64,000 nt of DNA from Fictibacillus fluitans (GTDB lineage Bacteria; Bacillota; Bacilli; Bacillales; Fictibacillaceae): assembly GCF_030418125.1 (NCBI RefSeq), contig NZ_JAUHTR010000002.1, positions 372,001-436,000 on the forward strand, written 5' to 3'. Position numbers and translations under genes: made by a program. The notes under the pieces are model-generated. The model searched no databases and was not told the DNA's origin. It saw nothing but the letters and a program-made list of their open reading frames with translations. Within the stretch, counting starts at the first letter, position 1, and each line of letters opens with the position of its first letter. Positions 15,591-25,934 of the stretch are shown here, one piece after another.

Positions 15591-16466
15591 ATGCATCTGT
15601 TAAACCGCTACAAGTGGCCGGCCCTTATCGGCATTGCGCCGGCGCTGATCATCTATCTGTTATTTGCCATCGTTCCGATCATTCTTTCATTCTATTATTC
15701 GGTTATGGATTGGGACGGTTTTACGGAAATGAAGTTTGTCGGACTGGCAAACTTTAAGGAAGCATTGCATGACCCGGTGTTCTGGGGAGCATTGAAAAAC
15801 AACCTTCTGGTCGTGGCAGCGTCCGTTTTTGGACAGGTTCCGCTCGCCCTGTTTTTTGCCTTGCTGATCAACCGCAAGCTGAAATTTGGCAAGGTGTTCA
15901 GAACGCTGGGCTTCATGCCGGTTGTCATCTCGACCGTCATTATCTCTCTTGTCTGGGGGATGATGTATAACTCGAGAAGGGGGCTCTTCAACCAGTTGCT
16001 TGAAGGAATCGGTCTTGGCGACTGGGCACAGAACTGGCTTGGAGATCCGAAATGGGCCATGTTTTCTGTATGTGTGACGATCATCTGGCAGTTTATCGGG
16101 CTGTATTTGATCATCTTTCTGGCGGCGCTCCAGAATATACCGGAAGAAATCTATGAAGCTGCGAAAATTGACGGAGCGTCCGGCCTTAAACGGACATTGT
16201 ACATTACACTGCCCATGATGAGAAATACCATTATGGTGGCCGTGATTCTATGCATCAGCGGGAGCCTGCGGACGTTTGACCTCATTTATGTCATGACAAC
16301 GGGAGGGCCGGGCCATACGACGGAAGTGCTCGCCATGTACATGTTTGACCAGACGTTCTCTTCCACAAGATACGGCTATGGAAGCACTCTTTCGCTCTTT
16401 ATCTTTTTCTTCAGTCTCGCGCTCGTCTACTTGTCTACTCTTATTCTGAGAAAAAGGGGGGATTAA
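15591..16466 (+). CDS. ABC sugar importer permease 1
   Basis: ATG 15591 is chosen because AAGGAGG is 7 bp upstream. It gives 291 residues with six hydrophobic helices, an MalF/LacF-type permease. The EAA loop that contacts the ATPase reads EEIYEAAKIDGASGLKRTLYITLPMMRNT. It follows the binding protein behind a hairpin and precedes the second permease by 1 bp. Confidence 0.9.
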   Translation: MHLLNRYKWPALIGIAPALIIYLLFAIVPIILSFYYSVMDWDGFTEMKFVGLANFKEALHDPVFWGALKNNLLVVAASVFGQVPLALFFALLINRKLKFGKVFRTLGFMPVVISTVIISLVWGMMYNSRRGLFNQLLEGIGLGDWAQNWLGDPKWAMFSVCVTIIWQFIGLYLIIFLAALQNIPEEIYEAAKIDGASGLKRTLYITLPMMRNTIMVAVILCISGSLRTFDLIYVMTTGGPGHTTEVLAMYMFDQTFSSTRYGYGSTLSLFIFFFSLALVYLSTLILRKRGD

Positions 16467-16467
16467 A

Positions 16468-17352
16468 ATGGCTCATGTGATGGTTGGTAAACAAAAAAAT
16501 ATTGAACTTCAAAAAGAATCAGGCAAGGGCAGGCGTTTTTCGAAAAAGGCGCTGATTTATCTTTTGCTTGTGGTCTATGGGCTGGTGAACGCCTATCCGA
16601 TGATCTGGATGTTTCTGAATTCGTTTAAAAGCAATATCGATTTTGCAAAGAATCCGTTCGGGTTTCCGGTGCAATGGATGTTTGATAATTATAAGACCGC
16701 CTGGGAGACAGCAAAGCTCGGCACTTATTTTTTTAACAGTGTCATTGTTTCCGTGGCCGCAGTGGCGGTAACGATTTTTGCCGGAGCCATCGCCTCCTAC
16801 TTTCTGGCGCGGTTCGCTTTTAAATGGGGAAAGATGGTGTACGCCTTCTTTGTGTTTGGCATGCTGATTCCTATTCATGCGACGCTCGTTCCGATGTTTC
16901 TGCTGATGAAGTCTTTGGGTCTCTTAAACACGCACATTGGGCTTGTTTTACCGTACATTGCCTTTAACCTGCCCATCACGATCTTTATCCTGGTCAGCTT
17001 CATGAAGTCCTTTCCACGGGATATCGAAGAATCGGCGATCATGGACGGGTGCGGTGTGTTCCGGATCTTCTTTTCGATTATTCTTCCCATGACCCGGCCG
17101 GCATTGGCCACGGTTATTATCCTGAACTTCATCAACAACTGGAACGAGTTTTCGTTCGCGCTTGTGCTGATCAATGATGACTCGCTGAAAACACTCCCGC
17201 TCGGGCTGGCCAATTTTGCCGGGCAATTTACCACCAATTATGGCGCCCAGATGGCAGGGCTGACAATGGCTGTGATTCCGGTCATTATCATTTATTTGCT
17301 GCTTGAGGACCATCTCGTGAAGGGGATGACAGCCGGTGCGGTAAAAGGCTAA
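16468..17352 (+). CDS. ABC sugar importer permease 2
   Basis: A 294-residue MalG-type permease with a longer charged N-terminus (about 25 residues) and six helices. Its EAA loop is RDIEESAIMDGCGVFRIFFSIILPMTRPA. It pairs with permease 1. No ATP-binding subunit is encoded in the operon, so a shared MsmX-type ATPase elsewhere in the genome must energise it, as is common for Bacillus carbohydrate importers. Confidence 0.9.
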   Translation: MAHVMVGKQKNIELQKESGKGRRFSKKALIYLLLVVYGLVNAYPMIWMFLNSFKSNIDFAKNPFGFPVQWMFDNYKTAWETAKLGTYFFNSVIVSVAAVAVTIFAGAIASYFLARFAFKWGKMVYAFFVFGMLIPIHATLVPMFLLMKSLGLLNTHIGLVLPYIAFNLPITIFILVSFMKSFPRDIEESAIMDGCGVFRIFFSIILPMTRPALATVIILNFINNWNEFSFALVLINDDSLKTLPLGLANFAGQFTTNYGAQMAGLTMAVIPVIIIYLLLEDHLVKGMTAGAVKG

Positions 17353-17388
17353 GCTAGTGTTATACGAAGCATAACAGGAGTAGATGCA

Positions 17389-19152
17389 ATGAAACGGCTT
17401 TTCTATTTTCCCGACTGGCAGCTGAAATGGAAGTTCTTATTCATTTTCATGGCACTGGTGATGATCCCGATGATCGCCTTCAGCTTATTCATTTATTCGC
17501 AGGCGGACCAGGCCATCCAGCTGCAGGCGATCGACAATACGAAAAGCCATCTGGAAAAGGTGGAGGACAATATGTCAGCTGCCATTCTCAGCATTGAAGA
17601 TATTTCATCCTACATGATATACAGCAATGACTTCCGTACATTTTTGACGACGCCGGGTACACCACAGAACCAGACCCGGCTGAAGCATCTGGAAGAAAGG
17701 ATCAACGGCTATGCGGTTTTTCATTTGAATTCGAAACCGTACCTCGATTCCATTACGCTTACCGGCCTTCATGACAACCGGATTCAGATCGGCACCCCGC
17801 CCCAGAAGAATGAGGAAGGAGTCTGGGAAAGGAAAGCGAAGGCCCTTCACGGCAACGTGTTATGGAGCGAAGCCTATACGATCGAGGACAATTGGGGCCG
17901 CAGGAAAAAGGTGGTCAGCTTGTTCAGGGTGATCAATGACATCAACAATATCACCCGGTCAATCGGGCTGGTGACCATCCGGCTCGATGCCGCCAAGCTG
18001 TATCAGCTCATTGAAACGGACTCGAAAAGCCTGCAGCAAACCTTTGTGCTGGACCACAACCGCAAAGTCGTCCTTCACCCCGATCCATCGTTGATTGGAA
18101 GAACGTATCCCGACAAGCATTTTATGAACAAGGCGCAGCTCCGGAAAGACCATGGAGGATCTTTTATTTATGAAAAGGGATCAGAGAAATATCATGTGGT
18201 GACCCAGCCGCTCGAAGGAACAGATTTGGTTCTTGTGGCCATTGTCGACAAAACGAATGTAGCAGAAGGACTGAAAAAGATTGTGGATTCGATCATCATG
18301 ATGATGGTTGTCCTCACCTTGTTCGGAATTTTGGCCATGGCCGGTTTTTACCACTTTAACATTAAGCGGATCGTCCGTTTGACGGAGCAGACCCGGCAAG
18401 TGGAAAAAGGCGATTTTTCTGCAAATGTCCTGGTCCAGTCCCATGACGAAATCGGACTTCTCGGCTTAAGGTTTAATAAAATGGTGGAGCGGATTCAGCA
18501 CTTGATCGAAAAGGAATACAAGATGGAAATCCGCAGCAGGGAAGCAGATTTAAAGCTGCTGCAAAGCCAGATCAATCCTCATTTTCTGTACAACACACTC
18601 GATATGATCCGATGGACTGCCCGTCTTGAAAAAGCGATGGACACGAGCATGCTGATCGAACAGCTTTCCAAAATGTTCCGGATCAGCCTGAACCGGGGAA
18701 AACCCTGGATTTCACTTAAGGACGAACTGACCTACAGCCAGAGCTACCTGGCGCTGCAAAAAAGAAGGCTCGGCAAAAAGCTGGAATATACGGTGTACTG
18801 CGATGCCGGGGTGATGGAAGTCCGGGTACTTAAACAGCTGATCCAGCCGCTAATTGAAAACAGCCTGCAGCACGGTTTTGAAAATATGCGGAAAATCAGG
18901 AAAATCTATATCCGCTGTTTTCAGGAAGAAAACAGGCTGGTTATTGATGTCATGGATAACGGCAGGGGATTTTCTCCCAAAGAGGCGGCATCTGCCATGA
19001 AAGGGGGCTTTGCCCTTCAAAACATCCAGGACCGGTTAACAAGCGCATATGGAGATAAGGGGAAACTGGAAATCAGGAAGAAGGAGTCAGGGGCATGGGT
19101 CAGGCTTGTCTTTCCTTTTAATGCTGATAAAAGCGAAGGTGATGGACGATGA
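17389..19152 (+). CDS. YesM-type sensor histidine kinase
   Basis: 587 residues: TM1 (about 15-37), an extracytoplasmic sensor of about 255 residues, TM2 (about 297-320), a HAMP domain, then the histidine-kinase domain with H398 in QINPHFLYNTLDMI and the HATPase with NSLQHGFEN and DNGRGF. The ribosome binding site is AACAGGAG. It overlaps the response-regulator gene by 4 bp. Its position between importer and hydrolase genes suggests it senses extracellular manno-oligosaccharides and drives this operon. Confidence 0.92.
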   Translation: MKRLFYFPDWQLKWKFLFIFMALVMIPMIAFSLFIYSQADQAIQLQAIDNTKSHLEKVEDNMSAAILSIEDISSYMIYSNDFRTFLTTPGTPQNQTRLKHLEERINGYAVFHLNSKPYLDSITLTGLHDNRIQIGTPPQKNEEGVWERKAKALHGNVLWSEAYTIEDNWGRRKKVVSLFRVINDINNITRSIGLVTIRLDAAKLYQLIETDSKSLQQTFVLDHNRKVVLHPDPSLIGRTYPDKHFMNKAQLRKDHGGSFIYEKGSEKYHVVTQPLEGTDLVLVAIVDKTNVAEGLKKIVDSIIMMMVVLTLFGILAMAGFYHFNIKRIVRLTEQTRQVEKGDFSANVLVQSHDEIGLLGLRFNKMVERIQHLIEKEYKMEIRSREADLKLLQSQINPHFLYNTLDMIRWTARLEKAMDTSMLIEQLSKMFRISLNRGKPWISLKDELTYSQSYLALQKRRLGKKLEYTVYCDAGVMEVRVLKQLIQPLIENSLQHGFENMRKIRKIYIRCFQEENRLVIDVMDNGRGFSPKEAASAMKGGFALQNIQDRLTSAYGDKGKLEIRKKESGAWVRLVFPFNADKSEGDGR

Positions 19153-20696
19153 CGGTGAGAGTGTTGATTGTGGATGATGAACCGGTGATTGTGCAGGGGT
19201 TGAAGGAAACTGTGCCATGGGACCAAATCAACGCGGAAGTTGTTGGAGAAGCCTATGACGGTGAAGAAGCGATCGAGATTTTGCGGGAAACCGAAGTGGA
19301 TATTATTTTATCCGATGTGAAAATGCCGGTCATGGATGGATTGAAGCTGAGAGAATGGGTATATAAGAACGCTCCTGGCATTGAGACCGTCATGGTCAGT
19401 GGCTATGAAGAGTTTGAATACGCACAGCGGGCAATGAGGCTGGGTGTGAAAGATTATTTGCTGAAACCGGTGGATATTGAAGAATTAATGGTTCTTGTAC
19501 AAAGAATTTCAAATGAAAGGCGGAACAATCGCGAAAAAGAGTGCCGGCAGCAGTTGCAGCAGCTGCTGACGGATACGGTCCTCGATCATGAGCTGGATGG
19601 GAAACACACTGCTAATGTGTGCCTTGAGGGAAAGCACTTGTTTTTACTGGGAAGCGAAATTCAGCTGTACAGTGAACAAACCGGGGACCTCAATCCAGAG
19701 CAGGAGCAGGCATTAAAACAGCGGTGGAAAACATCGCTTGAAACAGAGCTGAACAAGCTGGGTATGATCTGTGCGTCCTTTTTCAGTGACCAAAACCGGC
19801 TGATTACCCTTTGTCTGGCAGAAGACGGCCAAAAGGAAAAAGAGGATTTCCTTCCTGTTAGAGAGGGATTGGAAAAGAAGGCAGGAATCAGCTGCTCGTT
19901 GTGCATGACTCCTTTTTTTCAAAGCAGTAAGGACATGAAAAGCCGTTTTCATGAATTACTGCATGGACTGGCAGGGTATCCGTTTCAGCCAGATCCTGTT
20001 TATTGGACGTCGGAGGTGGAGGATTCATCCTGTTCTCTTACATGGGAGGAAGAAATCAGGCAGGTGTTTTTGCTCGAAGCAGAGCATGCAGCAGAAGGAG
20101 CAGAAACGCTTTTTCAGAAATTCTCTGACTGCCGATGTCCAGCCAGCGTAATTTGTTCGGCGGTTTCGGCTGTTGAACGCAGCCTTTTGGAAGGGCTTCC
20201 ACCAACGGTTCCTTTCCAGTTTTTAAAGGAAGTAAATTCGACGGTGTACAACTCGTATGATCAGCTGAGGAAATTGTTTTTAAAGGATTTGTCCGCTTAT
20301 GGCTTGCTTCAGCAGGCGGCTGCCGGAGAAGGATCACGCTGGCTGATCAAGAAAGCCGTTTCTTATATTCAAAAGCATTATGCCGAGGACCTGAAGGCAG
20401 GTGAACTGGCGGGCATCATCCATGTTTCGCCGAACCACTTCAGCCAGCTGATCAAGCAGGAAACAGGAAAGCATTTTAATGATTTCTTGCATGAGGTCAG
20501 GCTGGAACAGGCAAAGAAATTATTGAAGGAAACCTCCTGCCGCGTTTTTGAAATTGCTGAAAGGGTGGGGTACCGCGAATACAAATACTTTGTGCATATT
20601 TTCAAGAAAAGCACCAAATTGACGCCAACCCAATACCGGAATCTCATTCATGCCGGGCAGGAAAGACAACAATACGAGCAAAGGGAGAGAATGTGA
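19149..20696 (+). CDS. YesN-type response regulator (REC + AraC HTH)
   Basis: 515 residues: receiver domain (1-120) with DDE at 9-11, phosphoacceptor D56 in LSDVKMPVMDG and K about 106 in LKPVDIEE; a middle domain of about 280 residues with no recognised motif; and a C-terminal AraC-type double HTH (ELAGIIHVSPNHFSQLIKQETGKHFNDFL and FEIAERVGYREYKYFVHIFKKSTKLTPTQYR). It is coupled to the kinase upstream and to the beta-mannosidase downstream by overlapping codons. Confidence 0.93.
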   Translation: MTVRVLIVDDEPVIVQGLKETVPWDQINAEVVGEAYDGEEAIEILRETEVDIILSDVKMPVMDGLKLREWVYKNAPGIETVMVSGYEEFEYAQRAMRLGVKDYLLKPVDIEELMVLVQRISNERRNNREKECRQQLQQLLTDTVLDHELDGKHTANVCLEGKHLFLLGSEIQLYSEQTGDLNPEQEQALKQRWKTSLETELNKLGMICASFFSDQNRLITLCLAEDGQKEKEDFLPVREGLEKKAGISCSLCMTPFFQSSKDMKSRFHELLHGLAGYPFQPDPVYWTSEVEDSSCSLTWEEEIRQVFLLEAEHAAEGAETLFQKFSDCRCPASVICSAVSAVERSLLEGLPPTVPFQFLKEVNSTVYNSYDQLRKLFLKDLSAYGLLQQAAAGEGSRWLIKKAVSYIQKHYAEDLKAGELAGIIHVSPNHFSQLIKQETGKHFNDFLHEVRLEQAKKLLKETSCRVFEIAERVGYREYKYFVHIFKKSTKLTPTQYRNLIHAGQERQQYEQRERM

Positions 20697-23248
20697 TGAA
20701 GCTAACAGGTGAATGGAAACTGAAATGGTTTGAGCCGGGAAGTGTGCCTTCCCTGGAAGTAGCAGCTCCATCCTATATCGATCATTTTTGGATGGAGGCG
20801 TCTGTACCGGGAGATGTCCACTCGGAACTTCTGGAGAAGAAGTTGATTGAAGATCCGTTCGTGGGGCATAACGATCTGGCCTGCGGCTGGATGGAAGAAA
20901 AAGAATGGTGGTACCGCACCACGTTTCTGTGGGAGGATGAATGCCTTGAAGAGGACTATCTGCATCTGATTTTTGAGGGCCTCGACACCTATGCGACCAT
21001 TTATCTTAACGGCAAAGAAATAGGAAGCACGGAGAACATGCTGGTGGAGCATACCTTTGAGATCACCCGTCAGGTGCAAAGAGGTAAGAATGTGATTGCC
21101 GTTAAATTCGATCCCATTTCTCTACATATGAAAAACAAGGAACAGGATTATTGGTGCAGCTATGGAAAGGAACGTATCTGGACACGTAAAGCTGCGATGA
21201 ACTTTGGCTGGGACTGGGGTCCCCGCCTGGTGACAGCGGGAATCTGGAAAGACGTTTCCTTGAAAAAATACAAAAAAGCCCACCTTGAAGGAATACACGC
21301 AAAAACGGTGAAAATAGAAGAAGATCAAGCAGTGATTGAAGTGGAAGCCAGCTTTAAACAGTTGTTTAAAAACAAAGAAACGCTGTCCCTATCCGTTGAA
21401 CTCCGCTCCGGAACGGAAGTTATCACCTCCGATGCCGATGTGCTCCGCGCTTACGGTAGAACCACGATAGAAGTGCCCAGGCCCAAGCTCTGGTGGACGC
21501 ATGACCTCGGGGAGCCCCATCTGTATCAATTAAAAGTGGAACTGAAAGGTGAAGACGGCTTGGTGCTGGATGTTCACGAACAGAGCTTTGGCATCCGCCA
21601 GATCCAGGTGGAACAAACTCATGAAAACGGGGAGAATCTGTTTGCCTTCAACCTGAACGGTGTCCGGCTTTTTGTGAAGGGCGCGAACTGGATTCCGGTT
21701 CACAGCTTTATCGGCAGCGCAGAGAACAGCAGGTACACAAAATTGCTTGAGCTTGCTCAGGACGCTCATATGAATATGATGCGCGTCTGGGGCGGGGGCA
21801 TCTATGAGAAGGATATCTTTTACAGAGAATGTGACCGGCTGGGACTGCTCGTCTGGCAGGACTTTATGTTTGCCAACGCCCTTTATCCCGATTACAACCG
21901 GAACTTTATGCTCAATGTAAAGGACGAGATCACGAAGGTCATAAAAAGGCTCCGAAATTATTCGTGCCTGGCAATCTGGTGCGGCAATAATGAGATCGAC
22001 TGGATTTATGACCGCAAGCATTCCGATGGCGAGATCACCACGCCATTTTACGGTGAGTCTATTTATCATGAAGTGATTCCGGAGCTGCTCGCAGAGCTTG
22101 ATCCTGACCGGCTCTATTGGCCAAGCTCTCCTTTTGGCAGTTCGGGAGACAGCGATGACGATGATGAAACCGTGGGGGACCGCCATAACTGGGTGGTCTG
22201 GCATGGAAATGTCGAGCCAAGAAAAAAGGGCGAGCCGGTCATTCAGGACATCTCGCTTGAAGGCGTTTCGTTCAAGCAGTACAAAAAGGATTTCACCCTC
22301 TTTTCCAGTGAGTTTGGCATGCATGCTTCCTCCAACGCCTACACCCTGTCCAACTACATTCCAGAAGGCGAATTTTATTGGAAAAGTGCCGAGATGTCCT
22401 ACCGCAACAAAGATCACTTTCACGAAAAAGGGATCCTTCTTATGGAAGGGTTTACCGGTGTGCCGGGTACCATTGAAGAGTATATGAACTATTCGATGCT
22501 GACCCAGGCAGAGGGCCTGAAGTACGGAATTGAGCATTACCGGCGCCGCAAGCCGTATACAAGCGGGGCGCTGATCTGGCAGCTTAATGATTGCTGGCCG
22601 GGCACCAGCTGGTCCATGGTCGATTATGAATTGCTGCCAAAAGCGTCTTACTACTATGCCAAACGGTTCTTTGCCCCTGTACTTGTGACAGTGAACCATG
22701 ATCCGGGAAGTGACCTTGAACTCACGGTGATCAATGATTCTCTGCAGCCCGTGAACGACTCGGTGACAATGGAAGTGCTTGATTTTAACGGGAAAACCGT
22801 ATTTTCAAAGGATCTGGACTTTGAAGCGGCCGGAAACAGTGTTTTATCTCTAGCCCAATTTACCGAGAGAGAAATTCTCAAGGGGGAAAAGCCTGAGAAT
22901 GTAATTGTTTGCCTTTCTTCCATAAATGGGACGTTTCCGGAAAACCGGTATTATTTGCGCGATTTCAAGGATATAACCTATCCGGAGACACATCTAGAAA
23001 TGGCACAAAGCAAAGAAGAAAATGCAATTACAGTCAGAGCGGACAAGCTCGCACGGTTTGTAAAGATTGATATTCCCCAGGAAGAGGTGGTTTGCTCGGA
23101 CAACTTTTTTGACCTCCTGCCCGGAGAGGAAAAAACGGTTCATATCCAGTCTTTAAATAATTCGGAGGTGCGACTGGAATCTTTTAAGATTTCCGCCATT
23201 AATGCGGCCTCAGTAAAGCAAGCAGAAACACAAGCCATACCACGTTGA
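20696..23248 (+). CDS. GH2 beta-mannosidase (first of two)
   Basis: About 850 residues from ATG 20696 (a GTG lies directly before it; AAGGGAGAG precedes both). It hydrolyses terminal beta-mannosides from oligosaccharides in the cytosol. The layout is sugar-binding domain, immunoglobulin-like domain, TIM barrel and C-terminal beta domains. The acid/base is E433 in WCGNNEID, and the nucleophile is E539 in FSSEFGMH. NFGWDWGPRLVT is the beta-mannosidase-type WDWGP motif. There is no signal peptide. Its start overlaps the stop of the response regulator. Confidence 0.92.
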   Translation: MKLTGEWKLKWFEPGSVPSLEVAAPSYIDHFWMEASVPGDVHSELLEKKLIEDPFVGHNDLACGWMEEKEWWYRTTFLWEDECLEEDYLHLIFEGLDTYATIYLNGKEIGSTENMLVEHTFEITRQVQRGKNVIAVKFDPISLHMKNKEQDYWCSYGKERIWTRKAAMNFGWDWGPRLVTAGIWKDVSLKKYKKAHLEGIHAKTVKIEEDQAVIEVEASFKQLFKNKETLSLSVELRSGTEVITSDADVLRAYGRTTIEVPRPKLWWTHDLGEPHLYQLKVELKGEDGLVLDVHEQSFGIRQIQVEQTHENGENLFAFNLNGVRLFVKGANWIPVHSFIGSAENSRYTKLLELAQDAHMNMMRVWGGGIYEKDIFYRECDRLGLLVWQDFMFANALYPDYNRNFMLNVKDEITKVIKRLRNYSCLAIWCGNNEIDWIYDRKHSDGEITTPFYGESIYHEVIPELLAELDPDRLYWPSSPFGSSGDSDDDDETVGDRHNWVVWHGNVEPRKKGEPVIQDISLEGVSFKQYKKDFTLFSSEFGMHASSNAYTLSNYIPEGEFYWKSAEMSYRNKDHFHEKGILLMEGFTGVPGTIEEYMNYSMLTQAEGLKYGIEHYRRRKPYTSGALIWQLNDCWPGTSWSMVDYELLPKASYYYAKRFFAPVLVTVNHDPGSDLELTVINDSLQPVNDSVTMEVLDFNGKTVFSKDLDFEAAGNSVLSLAQFTEREILKGEKPENVIVCLSSINGTFPENRYYLRDFKDITYPETHLEMAQSKEENAITVRADKLARFVKIDIPQEEVVCSDNFFDLLPGEEKTVHIQSLNNSEVRLESFKISAINAASVKQAETQAIPR

Positions 23249-23267
23249 GTGAAGAGGAGAGAATGTG

Positions 23268-25826
23268 ATGACACAGGAAATATCCTTCAATGAAACCCGT
23301 ACTAAAAGCACACTGCAGCTGACCGATTGGGAATTCAAGGCGTGTGACGAACAGAACTGGCTTCCCGCAGCCGTTCCAGGATGTGTGCACACTGATCTTT
23401 TAAAAAACGGACTGATTCCGGATCCGTTCTACGGCAAAAATGAGCTCAAGCTGCAATGGATTGATAAGAAAGACTGGGAGTATGTGACCACCTTTGATGT
23501 TCCGCATGCGATGCTTTCCCTTGACCGGCTACAGCTTGCGTTTCACGGGCTGGACACGTATGGCGAAGTTTATCTGAATGATACAGAAATTCTGCAGACG
23601 GACAACATGTTCAGGGTGTGGAAAAAAGACGTGAAGCCTTATCTTCAGGAGCAAAACAATGTGCTTCGTGTCCGCTTCCGTTCACCCATTCAAGAGGATC
23701 TCATAAAACAGGAGAAGCTCGGCTATAACCTGCCTGCGGTCAATGATCATTCGGAAGACGGAGAAGTAGGCGACAAGAAATTAAGCGTGTTTGCAAGAAA
23801 GGCGCCGTATCACTATGGCTGGGATTGGGGTCCGCGTTTTGTGACGAGCGGAATCTGGAGAAATGTTGAACTGACAGGATGGTCAACGGCAGAGATCAGC
23901 GACCTTTTTATTCAGCAGAAAAAAATCACTTCCTCTTCCGCCGAGCTCACAGCCGTGGTTCAAATTCAAACGGAAAACGAGGCTCGGGGCACCCTGCATT
24001 TGGCAGCAGAGGGGGTCAGCCTCTCAAGAGATGTACAGCTCGCTGCGGGTTCCAACACGGTTGAAGTCGAACTGAAAATAACCAACCCGAAGCTCTGGTG
24101 GAGCAGGGGTCTCGGTGAACCGCATTTGTATGATTTTACCGCATCGTTTGCGCAGGAAGAAAAGGTGATCGCGGAAAAAACGGTGCGCACAGGGCTGCGT
24201 TCCATCAAGCTGGTTCGCGAAAAGGATGAGCAGGGCGCGTCCTTTTACTTTGAATTAAATGGTGTACCGGTTTTCGCCAAGGGAGCGAACCATATTCCGA
24301 ACGACAGCTTTGCGTCGGAAGTGACGTATGAGCGGTACAAGCATGAAATTCTCAGCGCAGAAATGTCCAACATGAACATGCTCCGGGTGTGGGGCGGCGG
24401 CATTTATGAAAACGATGAGTTCTATGAGCTGTGCGATGAGCACGGAATCTTGATCTGGCAGGATTTTATGTTTGCCTGCAGCATGTATCCGGGAGATCAG
24501 GCGTTTATGGACAATGTAAATGCTGAAGCAGAGGATAATATCAGGCGCTTAAGAAACCATCCATGCATCGCCCTATGGTGCGGCAACAATGAAATGGATG
24601 CCGCCTGGGCCCAATTTGATGAGAAAGCGGGCTGGGGATGGAAGCAGCAGTATTCACAGGAGCAAAGAGAGGAAATCTGGAGTGCCTATGATACCCTTTT
24701 TCATGACCTGCTGCCGGAGGCCGTTCAGCGGCTCGCGCCTGAAACCGCGTATTGGCCGTCATCACCGATGGCCGACTGGTCCAATGACGGGCAGCAGCAT
24801 TCCCACTATTCGTCTGGCAGCGGCGACATTCACTACTGGGATGTGTGGCACGGCTCCAAGCCTTTTGAGGAATACAACAGCCATGTCGGTCGCTTTATGA
24901 GTGAATATGGATTTCAATCGTTTCCGGAATATAAAAGTGTCAAACAGTACGCGGAAGATGACGACATGGCCCTTGAATCCGAGGTAATGCTCCATCACCA
25001 AAAAAACGGGCGCGGCAATGCCCTCATTAAAGAATACATGGAAAAATACTTGCCGGAAGCAAAGGACTTCCCGTCGTTCCTGTACATGAGCCACGTGCTT
25101 CAGGCGGAAGGCATCAAGTCTGCGATTGAAGCGCACCGCAGAAAAAAGCCGTATTGCATGGGAACCCTGTACTGGCAAATGAATGACTGTTGGCCGGTGG
25201 CCTCATGGGCCAGCATGGATTACTACGGAAGGTGGAAGGCGCTGCATTATTATGCGAAGAAAAGCTTTCAGGGTGTGATGGTGTCCATCGATGGCACGAA
25301 CAGCGGAAAGATAGAGGTTCATGTGGTTTCGGACGGACTGGAGCCGGTGGAGGGAACCCTTATTTCAAGGCTGATGGATTTTCAGGGAAAGGTCATCAGG
25401 GAACTCAAGGACACGGTAAAACTCGAAGGGAATACAGGCGTCGTTGTTTTGACCCTGTCAACCGATGAGCTGCTGAAAGGACATGACCTGGCAGGCACGG
25501 TCTTTCAGACAGAGCTTGTTGCAGGTGAAAGAATCATAGATTGCAAAGAGCATTATTTTGTGTCCGGAAAGGACCTGAAGCTGCAAGAGCCGGTTTTGAC
25601 TATTACTAAAGTCAGCGAGAGTGAATGCATGGTCGAATCGAGTACGCTAGCCAAGCAGGTTTGGCTGTCATCGGAAACCGAGGGTGTTTTTTCGGATAAC
25701 TATTTTGATCTGATTCCTGGAAGACCGAGACGGATTCAGTTCTTTGAGCGGAAGGATGGAGCGCTTGTCTCCGGGTCGCCGGGGAATCTGGCTGCCAAAT
25801 CCATGCATGATTTTATGAAAAGATAA
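23268..25826 (+). CDS. GH2 beta-mannosidase (second of two)
   Basis: 852 residues from ATG 23268 behind GAAGAGGAGAG. It has the same architecture as the preceding enzyme: YGWDWGPRFVTSG, acid/base E442 in WCGNNEMD and nucleophile E546 in FMSEYGFQ. The two differ enough, especially in the loop after the acid/base (MDAAWAQFDEKAGW here, IDWIYDRKHSDGE there) and in the C-terminus, to suggest divergent substrates such as mannobiose versus substituted or N-glycan-type mannosides. Last gene of the operon, followed by a terminator. Confidence 0.92.
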   Translation: MTQEISFNETRTKSTLQLTDWEFKACDEQNWLPAAVPGCVHTDLLKNGLIPDPFYGKNELKLQWIDKKDWEYVTTFDVPHAMLSLDRLQLAFHGLDTYGEVYLNDTEILQTDNMFRVWKKDVKPYLQEQNNVLRVRFRSPIQEDLIKQEKLGYNLPAVNDHSEDGEVGDKKLSVFARKAPYHYGWDWGPRFVTSGIWRNVELTGWSTAEISDLFIQQKKITSSSAELTAVVQIQTENEARGTLHLAAEGVSLSRDVQLAAGSNTVEVELKITNPKLWWSRGLGEPHLYDFTASFAQEEKVIAEKTVRTGLRSIKLVREKDEQGASFYFELNGVPVFAKGANHIPNDSFASEVTYERYKHEILSAEMSNMNMLRVWGGGIYENDEFYELCDEHGILIWQDFMFACSMYPGDQAFMDNVNAEAEDNIRRLRNHPCIALWCGNNEMDAAWAQFDEKAGWGWKQQYSQEQREEIWSAYDTLFHDLLPEAVQRLAPETAYWPSSPMADWSNDGQQHSHYSSGSGDIHYWDVWHGSKPFEEYNSHVGRFMSEYGFQSFPEYKSVKQYAEDDDMALESEVMLHHQKNGRGNALIKEYMEKYLPEAKDFPSFLYMSHVLQAEGIKSAIEAHRRKKPYCMGTLYWQMNDCWPVASWASMDYYGRWKALHYYAKKSFQGVMVSIDGTNSGKIEVHVVSDGLEPVEGTLISRLMDFQGKVIRELKDTVKLEGNTGVVVLTLSTDELLKGHDLAGTVFQTELVAGERIIDCKEHYFVSGKDLKLQEPVLTITKVSESECMVESSTLAKQVWLSSETEGVFSDNYFDLIPGRPRRIQFFERKDGALVSGSPGNLAAKSMHDFMKR

Positions 25827-25830
25827 CAAA

Positions 25831-25875
25831 CTGGCCCGAAGGCGTTGCAGTAATGGCTTTCGGGTCAGTTTTTGT
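25831..25875 (+). terminator. Terminator of the mannoside operon
   Basis: CTGGCCCGAA and TTCGGGTCAG pair (one bulge or wobble) around a central loop, followed by TTTTT. Confidence 0.8.
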
Positions 25876-25883
25876 TGTTTCTG

Positions 25884-25892
25884 TGATATAAT
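25884..25892 (+). promoter_or_regulatory. Extended -10 promoter of the acyl-CoA synthetase gene
   Basis: TGATATAAT fits TGnTATAAT, an extended -10 element with a perfect TATAAT and a poor -35. The gene's start is 43 bp downstream. Confidence 0.6.
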
Positions 25893-25934
25893 GAATAAAA
25901 ATTTTGAAAATTAAGAACGCGGAGGGATACTTTC

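Noticed and set aside
21530-22699. Long minus-strand frame opposite the first beta-mannosidase (389 aa)
   Set aside because: It has no family features, while the opposite strand has the GH2 catalytic motifs in a tight operon.
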